Source of the DNA: an uncultured Rhizobiaceae group bacterium
Lineage (GTDB): Bacteria > Pseudomonadota > Alphaproteobacteria > Rhizobiales > Rhizobiaceae
Assembly (NCBI GenBank): GCA_938009335.1
Contig: CALLHT010000228.1
Location: 1-16,519 of the forward strand
Direction of reading: 5' to 3'
Length of the DNA: 16,519 nt
Part shown: positions 1-7,344 of the stretch, in pieces
How the letters are laid out: each line of letters starts with the position of its first letter
How positions within the stretch are numbered: position 1 is the stretch's first letter
Program-made: the position numbers and the translations under genes
The notes under the pieces: generated by a model
What the model was told of the DNA's origin: nothing
The model's input: only the letters and a program-made list of their open reading frames with translations
Database searches by the model: none

Positions 1-54
1 CCTAGATTATTCATCGCCTGTTTTCGAAACCTGTACAAGTCTTCTTATCAGGGC

Positions 55-82
55 TTGTGCGGAAAGATGCGGGGGCTATAAA
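55..82 (+). promoter_or_regulatory. Candidate sigma-70 type promoter for the carbonic anhydrase gene
   Basis: A TTGTGC hexamer (55-60) and a TATAAA hexamer (77-82) are separated by 16 bases, which suits a housekeeping promoter that would start transcription near 88-90 and give a short leader before the ATG at 114. An imperfect inverted repeat, GTACAAG (33-39) with CTTGTGC (54-60), overlaps the -35 element and might be an operator or chance. The -10 match is good and the -35 match is partial. Confidence 0.45.
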
Positions 83-113
83 CGAATTTGAAAGTTAGAG
101 GGGACAAAGAGAA

Positions 114-758
114 ATGTCAGACTTTCCGCAAAAGCTTATGAACGGTTATCAAGAGTTTCGGTCGGGAAACTTTCTTGAAGAAAAACAGCGCTACGAAGAG
201 TTGGCAGAAAAGGGGCAAAAGCCACAGACGATGGTTATTGCTTGTTGCGATAGCCGCTCTGCCCCTGAAACAATTTTTAATGCGCATCCCGGTGAAATGT
301 TCGTGGTTCGAAACGTCGCTAATCTGGTTCCCCCTTACGGGCCGGATGATGGGTTTCATTCAACATCCGCAGCCCTTGAGTTTGCGGTGCAAAGTTTGCG
401 GGTAAAGAATATTATTGTTATGGGGCATGGAAGGTGCGGCGGTATCGGTGCGGCGCTTGATCCGAATATGGAGCCACTTTCTCCGGGCGACTTTATTGGC
501 CGCTGGATGGAGCTTTTAAAACCCACCGCCGAATCGATCGCCAACAATGATCTTATGACCGCAACCGAACGCCAAACCGCACTTGAGCGCATATCCATAC
601 GCCATTCGATTGACAATCTCAGAACGTTTCCGTGTGTGTCCATCCTTGAAGGGCGTGGCAAGCTGACCTTACACGGGGCTTGGTTTGATATTTCGCTTGG
701 AGAGTTGTGGACCATGAATTCTGAGACAGGTGATTTTTCTCGTGCTCCAATGGCATGA
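114..758 (+). CDS. Beta-class carbonic anhydrase
   Basis: A cytoplasmic zinc enzyme of 214 residues that interconverts CO2 and bicarbonate. The beta-class zinc site is complete: C44-x-D46-x-R48 in the ACCDSR motif gives one cysteine ligand and the Asp-Arg dyad, and H105 and C108 in GHGRCGG give the other ligands. The conserved stretch between them (RNVANLVPP, residues 66-74) is also present. The length is usual for bacterial members and no signal peptide is seen, so the bicarbonate probably serves carboxylation reactions or pH balance inside the cell. The ATG at 114 follows an AGAGGGG ribosome binding site (97-103). The gene seems to be transcribed alone: 159 bases separate it from the transporter operon. 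Family assignment is secure; the physiological role is inferred. Confidence 0.95.
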   Translation: MSDFPQKLMNGYQEFRSGNFLEEKQRYEELAEKGQKPQTMVIACCDSRSAPETIFNAHPGEMFVVRNVANLVPPYGPDDGFHSTSAALEFAVQSLRVKNIIVMGHGRCGGIGAALDPNMEPLSPGDFIGRWMELLKPTAESIANNDLMTATERQTALERISIRHSIDNLRTFPCVSILEGRGKLTLHGAWFDISLGELWTMNSETGDFSRAPMA

Positions 759-851
759 TGTTGAACATAGAGCCAATTTGCCTCTGTGCTTACGCAGTCA
801 AATCTTGCACAAATAGGTAGCAATTGCTCAACCATTGTTCTAAAACTTCTG

Positions 852-917
852 GAATTCTCCCGACGGGTAATCGGGGAAGATGATTGTAAACTAGTAAAAT
901 TTCTCGGGAGGAAATTC
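852..917 (+). promoter_or_regulatory. Leader of the binding-protein gene that can fold over its own ribosome binding site
   Basis: Bases 852-863 (GAATTCTCCCGA) are complementary to 904-917 apart from a two-base bulge (G911, A912). The resulting 12-pair stem covers the Shine-Dalgarno sequence GGGAGGA (906-912) and reaches the start codon at 918. Bases 871-875 (TCGGG), inside the 40-base loop, can instead pair with 859-863, which would free the ribosome binding site. Two mutually exclusive folds of this kind are what a translational switch looks like. The complementarity is read directly from the sequence; a regulatory role is inference. Confidence 0.4.
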
Positions 918-2099
918 ATGAAGAAGCTAGTATTGGCACTTGCTGCCACAACAATGATGTCAACTGCAGCATTTGCTGAAGACATTAAAATCGGGACAAT
1001 CCTTGGGTACACAGGTCCAATTGAATCTTTGACAGGTCCAATGGCTGAAAGTGCCGAGCTTGCAATGAAAGAAGTTACTGACTCAGGCAAATTGCTTGGT
1101 GGTTCAACAGTGACTTCGGTTCGTGGTGACTCAACTTGTGTTGATGCTGCTGCTGCAACAGCTGCTGCTGAACGTCTTGTTACATCAGACAAAGTGAACG
1201 CAATCATGGGCGCTGACTGCTCAGGTGTTACTGGCGCTATCCTGCAAAATGTTGCACGTGCAAACGGCATCGTTATGGTTTCACCATCTGCAACGTCACC
1301 TGGCCTTTCAACTGCAGAAGATGACGGTCTTTTCTTCCGTACAGCTCCATCTGACGCACGTCAGGGCGCGGTGATCTCAGACATCCTAAACGACAAAGGC
1401 GTTAAGTCTGTAGCGATCACATACACAAACAATGACTATGGTAAGGGTCTGGCTGAATCTATCCAGTCAAACTACGAAGCTTCTGGCGGTAAAGTAACCA
1501 TCTCTGCTGCTCATGAAGACGGCAAAGGCGACTACTCTGCTGAAGTTGGTGCACTTGCACAAGCTGGCGGCGAAGTTCTTATCGTTGCGGGTTACCTTGA
1601 CCAAGGTGGTAAAGGCGTTATCCAGGCATCACTTGATACTGGCGCTTTCGACACATTCGTTCTGCCAGACGGCATGATCGGTGACTCACTGCCAAAAGCA
1701 ATCGGTTCTGCCCTAGACGGTTCATACGGTACCGTTCCTGGTACGGATTCAAAAGGCGCAGAAGTCTTTGATGCAAATGCAAAAGCTGCTGGCATCAAGC
1801 CTGACGCGTTCTCAGCTGAATCATATGATGCTGCTGCGTTGATCATGCTTGCTATGCAGGCTGCTGGTTCTTCAAAGTCAGCTGATTTCAAATCAAAAAT
1901 CATGGACGTTGCTAATGCACCGGGCGAACAAATCCTTCCAGGTGAACTTGGTAAGGCTCTTGAGTTGATCGCTGCTGGCAAAGACATTGATTATGTTGGC
2001 GCAACTGCAGTTGAGCTGATTGGTCCAGGTGAAAGCGCTGGTAACTACCGCGAAATTCTGGTCAAAGGCGGCGAGAACACAACAGCAAAGTTCCGCTAA
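918..2099 (+). CDS. livK: Periplasmic substrate-binding protein of a branched-chain amino acid type (HAAT) ABC transporter
   Basis: A 393-residue secreted protein that captures the substrate in the periplasm and delivers it to the permease encoded downstream. Residues 1-20 are a classic signal peptide (MKK, hydrophobic core, AFA cleavage site before EDIKIG). The mature part reads as a type I periplasmic binding fold of the Leu/Ile/Val family. C74 and C101 sit where LivJ/LivK have their disulphide. The open frame extends upstream to 786, but the ATG at 918 is chosen because it begins the signal peptide and follows GGGAGGA. Synonymous codon use is noticeably uniform (for example many GCT/GCA Ala and TCA Ser codons), as expected of a very highly expressed gene. 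The hairpin after the stop would favour this mRNA over the downstream genes. Substrate cannot be read from sequence: branched-chain amino acids, other amino acids, amides or urea are possible. Confidence 0.92.
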   Translation: MKKLVLALAATTMMSTAAFAEDIKIGTILGYTGPIESLTGPMAESAELAMKEVTDSGKLLGGSTVTSVRGDSTCVDAAAATAAAERLVTSDKVNAIMGADCSGVTGAILQNVARANGIVMVSPSATSPGLSTAEDDGLFFRTAPSDARQGAVISDILNDKGVKSVAITYTNNDYGKGLAESIQSNYEASGGKVTISAAHEDGKGDYSAEVGALAQAGGEVLIVAGYLDQGGKGVIQASLDTGAFDTFVLPDGMIGDSLPKAIGSALDGSYGTVPGTDSKGAEVFDANAKAAGIKPDAFSAESYDAAALIMLAMQAAGSSKSADFKSKIMDVANAPGEQILPGELGKALELIAAGKDIDYVGATAVELIGPGESAGNYREILVKGGENTTAKFR

Positions 2100-2120
2100 G
2101 AACTTGGTTTTAGAACACAG

Positions 2121-2148
2121 AACGGCCCGGGATTTTCCGGGCCGTTTT
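2121..2148 (+). terminator. Strong intercistronic hairpin between binding-protein gene and livG
   Basis: AACGGCCCGG (2121-2130) pairs perfectly with CCGGGCCGTT (2137-2146) around a six-base loop, followed by a short run of T (2145-2148). It lies inside the transporter operon, so it is more likely a partial terminator or an mRNA 3' stabiliser than a full stop. Such hairpins let binding protein be made in excess over the membrane components. Confidence 0.75.
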
Positions 2149-2168
2149 GGTATTGGGGATACTTTTCA

Positions 2169-2954
2169 ATGATTGTCGTTGAAGACGTGCATAAACACTT
2201 TGGTGGGTTGCGGGCTGTTGATGGAGCTTCGCTTACCATTGAAACTGGATCAATCACGGGGCTTATCGGCCCGAATGGTGCTGGCAAAACTACTCTGTTT
2301 AACGTGATCGCAGGTTTGCACAAACCGACGTCTGGCAAGGTATTGCTAGACGGGCAAGACATTACCGGCCTAACCCCTCACGAGTTGTTTGCGAAAGGCC
2401 TTTTACGCACATTCCAGATTGCGCATGAGTTTTCTACACTCAGCGTACGTGAAAATCTGATGATGGTGCCTTCGGGGCAGTCTGGTGAGAGCCTAATTCA
2501 GACCTGGACCAATCGCAAGAAAGTGCGCGAAGAAGAGGAGCGCATCCGCGAAAAGGCGAACGAAGTTATTGAATTTCTTGAAATTCCACAGGTTGCAGAC
2601 GAGCTTGCTGGTAACCTCTCAGGTGGCCAGAAAAAACTATTGGAACTTGGACGTACCATGATGGTGGATGCCAAAATTGTATTCCTTGATGAAGTGGGTG
2701 CTGGCGTGAACCGGACACTTCTCAACACTATTGGTGACGCGATTTTACGCCTTAACAAAGAGCGCGGATATACGTTCTGCATGATTGAACACGATATGGA
2801 ATTTATTTCGCGCCTCTGCGATCCGGTCATTTGTATGGCTGAAGGTAAAGTGCTAGCGCAAGGCACAGCAGAAGAAGTGAAGAATAATGAAGAGGTGATC
2901 GAAGCCTATTTGGGCACGGGCCTAAAAAACAAACCGGCGAAGGAGAAGGCATAA
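2169..2954 (+). CDS. livG: ABC transporter ATP-binding protein LivG
   Basis: One of the two nucleotide-binding subunits of the uptake system, 261 residues, on the cytoplasmic face of the membrane. All ABC motifs are visible: Walker A GPNGAGKT (34-41), Q-loop Q83, signature LSGGQ (150-154), Walker B ending in D174-E175, and H-loop H208. After the Walker B glutamate the sequence is VGAGVN rather than the usual PAAGLN, so the conserved proline is replaced by valine. I believe this variant recurs in alphaproteobacterial LivG proteins, so it is probably not a defect. The ATG at 2169 follows GGGG (2155-2158). The stop codon overlaps the livF start in TAATG, so the two ATPases are probably translationally coupled. 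Confidence 0.93.
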   Translation: MIVVEDVHKHFGGLRAVDGASLTIETGSITGLIGPNGAGKTTLFNVIAGLHKPTSGKVLLDGQDITGLTPHELFAKGLLRTFQIAHEFSTLSVRENLMMVPSGQSGESLIQTWTNRKKVREEEERIREKANEVIEFLEIPQVADELAGNLSGGQKKLLELGRTMMVDAKIVFLDEVGAGVNRTLLNTIGDAILRLNKERGYTFCMIEHDMEFISRLCDPVICMAEGKVLAQGTAEEVKNNEEVIEAYLGTGLKNKPAKEKA

Positions 2955-3658
2955 TGGCTTTTCTGATCGGTGAGAATATGACCGGTGGATATGGTGGTGC
3001 TGATATTTTGCACGACTGCACCATTGGCGTTGAAAAAGGCGAGATTGCTGTTGTTGTAGGGCCAAATGGCGCTGGTAAGTCCACAGCGATGAAGGCTGTT
3101 TTCGGAATGCTCAACATCCATACCGGACACGTTCTGATGGATGGTGAAGATATCACCAGCCTCACACCGCAAGCACGTGTGCAAAAGGGCATGGGGTTTG
3201 TTCCTCAAACCAGCAATGTCTTCACTTCCATGACGGTTGAGGAAAACCTTGAGATGGGCGCCTTCATTCGTGAAGATGAAATTTCCGGAACGATGGAACA
3301 GGTGTTTGAGCTTTTCCCAATTCTGAAAGAAAAACGTCGTCAGCCAGCGGGAGAACTTTCGGGCGGTCAACGTCAACAAGTGGCAGTTGGTCGTGCACTG
3401 ATGACCCAACCGAAAGTTTTGATGCTTGATGAACCGACGGCGGGCGTTTCACCAATCGTGATGGATGAATTGTTTGATCGGATTATTGAGATTGCCAAAA
3501 CCGGTATCGCAATTTTGATGGTGGAGCAGAACGCCAAACAGGCGCTCAATATTGCAGACAAAGGTTATGTGCTGGTTCAAGGGCGTAACCGATATACGGA
3601 TACAGGTGAAGCATTGATGGCTGATCCGGAAGTCCGTAAAGCGTTTTTGGGAGGCTAG
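2954..3658 (+). CDS. livF: ABC transporter ATP-binding protein LivF
   Basis: The second ATPase subunit, 234 residues, partner of LivG. Walker A GPNGAGKST spans 36-44, the Q-loop glutamine is Q85, the signature LSGGQ is 135-139, and Walker B (VLMLDE) is 155-160 followed by the normal PTAG. At the H-loop the sequence reads VEQNA, with Q192 in place of histidine, which is usual for LivF; ATP hydrolysis therefore probably depends on the asymmetric LivG-LivF pair. The start shares one base with the livG stop and has an AAGGAG-type ribosome binding site just upstream. Nine bases separate its stop from livH. Confidence 0.93.
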   Translation: MAFLIGENMTGGYGGADILHDCTIGVEKGEIAVVVGPNGAGKSTAMKAVFGMLNIHTGHVLMDGEDITSLTPQARVQKGMGFVPQTSNVFTSMTVEENLEMGAFIREDEISGTMEQVFELFPILKEKRRQPAGELSGGQRQQVAVGRALMTQPKVLMLDEPTAGVSPIVMDELFDRIIEIAKTGIAILMVEQNAKQALNIADKGYVLVQGRNRYTDTGEALMADPEVRKAFLGG

Positions 3659-3667
3659 GGGCGATCA

Positions 3668-4678
3668 ATGGATATTCTCAACGCATTCGTATTGCTCTTT
3701 AATTTTGTGGTCATTCCGGGGCTGACCTATGGCTGCCAGCTGGCGCTCGGCGCTCTCGGTGTTACCTTGATTTACGGGATCCTGCGGTTCTCAAATTTTG
3801 CCCATGGCGAGACCATGGCTTTTGGGACGATGGCCGTAATCCTCTTTACCTGGCTGTTGCAAGGATGGGGTGTTTCACTCGGACCTGTACCAACTGCTTT
3901 GTTAGCACTACCGGTTGGTATCCTGTGTGCGATCCTGCTTTTGCTAGTCAGTGATAAGCTTGTTTACAAATTCTATCGCAAGCAGAAGTCGACGCCTGTG
4001 ATTTATTTGATCGCGTCTCTTGGGGTAATGTTTTTCTACAACGGTTTGATCCGTTTTGTGATTGGCCCGGATGATCGGATTTTCACCGATGGTGAGCGGT
4101 TTATTTTCACGGCTCGTCAGTTCAAAGAAGCTACTGGCCTTGAGCAAGGAATGTCTTTTAAGATGACACAGGGCATTACCGTTTTTGTGACTGTGATCTG
4201 CGTTGCTGCACTATTCTGGTTTCTAACCAAAACGCGTACTGGCAAGTCGATGCGGGCTTATTCCGATAATGAAGATTTAGCGCTTCTTTCTGGTATCAAT
4301 CCGGACCGTGTTGTGATGATTGCTTGGATTTTGACAGCAGCTCTCGCAACAATTGCCGGTACGCTTTATGGCCTTGATAAGAGCTTCAAGCCCTTTACAT
4401 ATCTGCAGATTCTACTGCCGATTTTTGCCGCGGCGATTGTTGGTGGGCTTGGTAGTCCATTGGGCGCAATTGCTGGCGGTTTTGTCATCGCATTCTCGGA
4501 AGTGTTCGTCACCTTCGCATATAAACGGGTGCTTGGGTATCTTCTGCCGGAATCGCTGGAACCATCTGGCCTCGTTCAGCTTCTATCGACGGACTATAAA
4601 TTTGCCGTTTCCTTCGCAATTCTGGTGATCGTGCTTCTAGTACGACCGACCGGTATTTTCAGGGGGCAATCGATATGA
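3668..4678 (+). CDS. livH: ABC transporter permease LivH
   Basis: A 336-residue inner-membrane permease that forms half of the transport channel. Hydrophobic segments are visible near residues 15-40, 50-66, 75-97, 110-132, 168-186, 212-232, 246-282 and 310-326. The cytoplasmic coupling stretch (SMRAYSDNEDLALLSGINPDR, starting near 194) matches the family pattern RA..N...A.L.GIN..R that contacts the ATPases. The glycine-rich stretch VGGLGSPLGAIAGG (258-271) is also typical. The last four bases overlap the livM start (ATGA), so the two permease subunits are probably made in equal amounts. Confidence 0.92.
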   Translation: MDILNAFVLLFNFVVIPGLTYGCQLALGALGVTLIYGILRFSNFAHGETMAFGTMAVILFTWLLQGWGVSLGPVPTALLALPVGILCAILLLLVSDKLVYKFYRKQKSTPVIYLIASLGVMFFYNGLIRFVIGPDDRIFTDGERFIFTARQFKEATGLEQGMSFKMTQGITVFVTVICVAALFWFLTKTRTGKSMRAYSDNEDLALLSGINPDRVVMIAWILTAALATIAGTLYGLDKSFKPFTYLQILLPIFAAAIVGGLGSPLGAIAGGFVIAFSEVFVTFAYKRVLGYLLPESLEPSGLVQLLSTDYKFAVSFAILVIVLLVRPTGIFRGQSI

Positions 4679-5976
4679 GCATTAACATGCGCAATATTTC
4701 CATGTTCGCCGTTATGGCGGTGCTGTTTGTCATCGTTGGCCAATTGCAAAGTTGGTCACTTTCGTTGGCAATTCTCAACCTCTGCCTGATCTCGGCCATC
4801 ATGGCGCTAGGTGTTAACATTCAGTGGGGCTATGCAGGCTTATTGAATGTTGGTGTGATGGGCTTTGCAGCACTTGGCGGCGTGGCCGGTGTGCTGATTT
4901 CGACACCGCCTGTGCCGGGAGCTTGGGAAGCTGGTGGCGGCTTAATGCTAATGGCACTGGTGTGTTTCCTTATCACGATTGCATTGATTATATTCGCATA
5001 CGCCAAACTTCGCGGTAGGGCGCGGGTGTGGTCGATTACTATAATTGGTATCATTGGTTATTTTATTGCCCGCTCGTTTTTTGATCCGGCCGTTGATGCC
5101 ATTGAGCGTTTTGACTCCGCTGCCACAGGTTTTCTTGGTGGACTTGGAATGCCCATCATCTTCTCGTGGTTTGTGGGTGGTCTCTTGGCAGCCGGTGCTG
5201 CATGGCTTGTGGGTAAGATTTCGCTTGGTCTGCGGTCAGATTATCTGGCGATTGCAACACTTGGTATTTCGGAAATCATCATTGCGATGATGAAAAACGA
5301 AGACTGGCTAACCCGTGGTGTCAAAAATGTCATCGGTCTTCCACGTCCCGTTCCTTACGAAGTCGACATCCAACAATCTGAATATTGGCAGGGCATTGCG
5401 CAAAGCTGGGGCATGTCGATTATCGATTTGTCATCCATCGTGGTGAAGCTTTCTTATGCTTACCTGTTCACGATCGTTCTGCTGTTCGTACTATACTTGT
5501 CTGAGAAGGCGCTCAATTCGCCATGGGGCCGGATGATGCGCGCTATCCGTGACAATGAAACAGCAGCAGAAGCCATGGGTAAAGATGTCAAAGGGCGCCA
5601 TCTGCAGGTCTTCATTCTTGGCTCTGCCGTCATTGGTATTGCGGGTGCGATGCTAACAACGCTCGATGGTCAATTTACGCCAGCGTCTTATCAGCCGCTT
5701 CGTTTCACGTTCTTGATTTGGGTGATGGTGATTGTCGGTGGATCCGGTAACAACTGGGGAGCAGTCTTGGGCGGCTTTGTGATTTGGTTCTTCTGGATCG
5801 AGGCAGAACCGATGGGATTGTGGCTGATGGATGCGCTAACTTCAGGTCTTGCTGAAGACAGTCCTCTGCGCGAACATCTTCTTAAATCCGCAGCTCATAT
5901 GCGTTTGATGACGATGGGCATAATCTTACTTTTAGTGCTCAGATTTACGCCTCGGGGATTAATTCCTGAAAAATAA
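4675..5976 (+). CDS. livM: ABC transporter permease LivM
   Basis: The partner permease, 433 residues. The family landmarks are the N-terminal GYAGLLNVG motif (52-60), the SDYLAIATLG motif (188-197), the ATPase-coupling loop RMMRAIRDNETAAEAMGKD (286-304) and VGGSGNNWGAVLGG (354-367). An additional hydrophobic pair of segments near 90-133 lies between the first and second conserved blocks, making it somewhat longer than a minimal LivM. A hydrophilic stretch of about 50 residues (205-255) probably forms a periplasmic or loop domain. AGGGGG (4661-4666) is the ribosome binding site inside the end of livH. An intrinsic terminator follows directly, so this is the last gene of the operon. Confidence 0.92.
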   Translation: MSINMRNISMFAVMAVLFVIVGQLQSWSLSLAILNLCLISAIMALGVNIQWGYAGLLNVGVMGFAALGGVAGVLISTPPVPGAWEAGGGLMLMALVCFLITIALIIFAYAKLRGRARVWSITIIGIIGYFIARSFFDPAVDAIERFDSAATGFLGGLGMPIIFSWFVGGLLAAGAAWLVGKISLGLRSDYLAIATLGISEIIIAMMKNEDWLTRGVKNVIGLPRPVPYEVDIQQSEYWQGIAQSWGMSIIDLSSIVVKLSYAYLFTIVLLFVLYLSEKALNSPWGRMMRAIRDNETAAEAMGKDVKGRHLQVFILGSAVIGIAGAMLTTLDGQFTPASYQPLRFTFLIWVMVIVGGSGNNWGAVLGGFVIWFFWIEAEPMGLWLMDALTSGLAEDSPLREHLLKSAAHMRLMTMGIILLLVLRFTPRGLIPEK

Positions 5977-5986
5977 AAGAATTTGA

Positions 5987-6013
5987 GAGAGGGGCCGATT
6001 TAGCCCCTTTTTT
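5987..6013 (+). terminator. Intrinsic terminator of the transporter operon
   Basis: GGGGC (5991-5995) pairs with GCCCC (6003-6007) around a seven-base loop, and six T follow (6008-6013). The purine run before the stem (AGAG, 5988-5990 region) can extend pairing into the T tract. Position directly after the livM stop fits a true end of transcript. Confidence 0.8.
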
Positions 6014-6107
6014 CATTTCGGAATCGCGACATTTTGATGGCGCAATTCAGGGTGTGTTTGCGGTATGTTTCGGGATAACTGACCAAAATCCATCATGAGG
6101 TCGGGCT

Positions 6108-7211
6108 ATGTTCTCCGTTTTTCCTACTGCGCGTTTAAAACCATCACCGTTTTACGAGTCTGCCGTTGCCGAAGGCATGACCGCCGCGTCGATCTACAAC
6201 AATATGATCTTGCCAACTTCCTATGGTGATCCCGAAGCTGAGTATTGGCGGATCATTGAAGGGGTTTCGCAATGGGATGTGGGGGTAGAACGTCAGGTTC
6301 AGCTTAAAGGCCCGGATGCGGGCAAGCTTGCGCAAATTCTAAGTCCTAGAGATTTGTCAAAATGCAAAGTTGGACAAGGCAAATATGTGCCCCTATGCAA
6401 TCATGAAGGTACTATTATCAACGATCCAATCGTCTTGAAATTGGACGAAGATCGATACTGGTTTTCAATTGCCGATAGTGACATCTGGTTTTGGGCGCGC
6501 GCCATTGGAGCTGAGCGTGGGCTGGATGTGGAGGTGTCTGACCCAGAAGTAGCACCTATGGCAATTCAGGGGCCGAAAAGTGAGGATGTTGTTGCATCCG
6601 TTGTTGGCGATTGGGTTCGTGAATTAAAATACTTTTGGTTCAAGGAAACGGAGATTGAAGGCATTCCGGTTGCGGTTCAGCGTTCTGGTTGGTCTAAACA
6701 AGGTGGCTTTGAGATTTACTTGAAAGATCCGACCAAAGGCACGCAATTATGGAACATCTTCAAAGAAGCAGGAAAGCCGTGGGGTATTGGGCCCGGCGCG
6801 CCCGCAACGGCTGAACGCACGGAAAGTGGTCTGGTATCACTCGGCGGTGACACAGATGACCAAACCAATCCGTTTGAGGTTCGACTTGGTTCTTATGTCA
6901 ATTTGGATGTTGGAGATGATGTGGTTGGCATTCAGGCTTTGCGTAAGATCGCTGAGGATGGCCCAAAGCGTCATCAACTTGGCCTCAAGCTTGAAGGCAG
7001 CAATCCGGCCCCGCTTGGGTTCCGCTGGGAAGCAATTCATTTGAATGGTGAAAAGGTTGGAGACATGACCAATTGTGTTTGGTCTCCGCGCATGAAGCAA
7101 AATATCGGTTATGCTTTGATTTCTGTGGAAGTGCAGCTTGGTCAAGAGGTTCAAGTGAAGCGCCCTGATGGTACCGTTAATGCGGAACTCTGCGAACTGC
7201 CGTTCCTATAA
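6108..7211 (+). CDS. GcvT-family folate-dependent protein, DmdA (DMSP demethylase)-like
   Basis: A 367-residue cytoplasmic protein of the aminomethyltransferase fold that uses tetrahydrofolate as one-carbon acceptor. It resembles the DMSP demethylase DmdA more than classical GcvT: the blocks YNNMILP (30-36), QWDVGVERQV (55-64), RDLS (81-84), NDPIVLKL (105-112), SIADSD (120-125), IQGPKS (153-158) and RSGWSKQGGFEIY (192-204) follow DmdA order and spacing. As I remember the Pelagibacter DmdA structure, its ligand residues Y32, D108, S122, E204 and Y206 correspond at a constant offset of two to Y30, D106, S120, E202 and Y204 here. The C-terminal third is less DmdA-like, and many alphaproteobacteria carry DmdA-like paralogues of unknown substrate. 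The ATG follows GAGG (6097-6100). It stands alone between the operon terminator and the phosphatase gene. Fold is sure; substrate is not. Confidence 0.8.
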   Translation: MFSVFPTARLKPSPFYESAVAEGMTAASIYNNMILPTSYGDPEAEYWRIIEGVSQWDVGVERQVQLKGPDAGKLAQILSPRDLSKCKVGQGKYVPLCNHEGTIINDPIVLKLDEDRYWFSIADSDIWFWARAIGAERGLDVEVSDPEVAPMAIQGPKSEDVVASVVGDWVRELKYFWFKETEIEGIPVAVQRSGWSKQGGFEIYLKDPTKGTQLWNIFKEAGKPWGIGPGAPATAERTESGLVSLGGDTDDQTNPFEVRLGSYVNLDVGDDVVGIQALRKIAEDGPKRHQLGLKLEGSNPAPLGFRWEAIHLNGEKVGDMTNCVWSPRMKQNIGYALISVEVQLGQEVQVKRPDGTVNAELCELPFL

Positions 7212-7344
7212 ACCGGGCGAATTTTAATTTGTCGTTCGCAAGAGTAATTTATTTCCTTGGCGGACTGCCGCGGTGATGTTACCCTTTATTCAACTCAGAA
7301 TATGAACAGGGACAATTTGAGCCCTGAAGAAAAGGATATTCGGT

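Noticed and set aside
766..792. Terminator after the carbonic anhydrase gene (AGAG...CTCT)
   Set aside because: Pairing is interrupted by a C-C mismatch and no T run follows.
786..917. Upstream extension of the binding-protein reading frame
   Set aside because: Starting at 918 gives a canonical signal peptide and uses the GGGAGGA site; the extension would bury the signal peptide and lacks a ribosome binding site.
356..1270. Open frame of 304 codons on the minus strand across carbonic anhydrase and the binding-protein gene
   Set aside because: It overlaps two secure genes on the + strand, crosses their intergenic region, has no recognisable domain and a composition rich in Ser/Ala typical of antisense shadows.
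7257..7285. Promoter TTGGCG and TACCCT before the phosphatase gene
   Set aside because: Spacing is 17 bases, but each hexamer matches the consensus poorly, so I do not call it.
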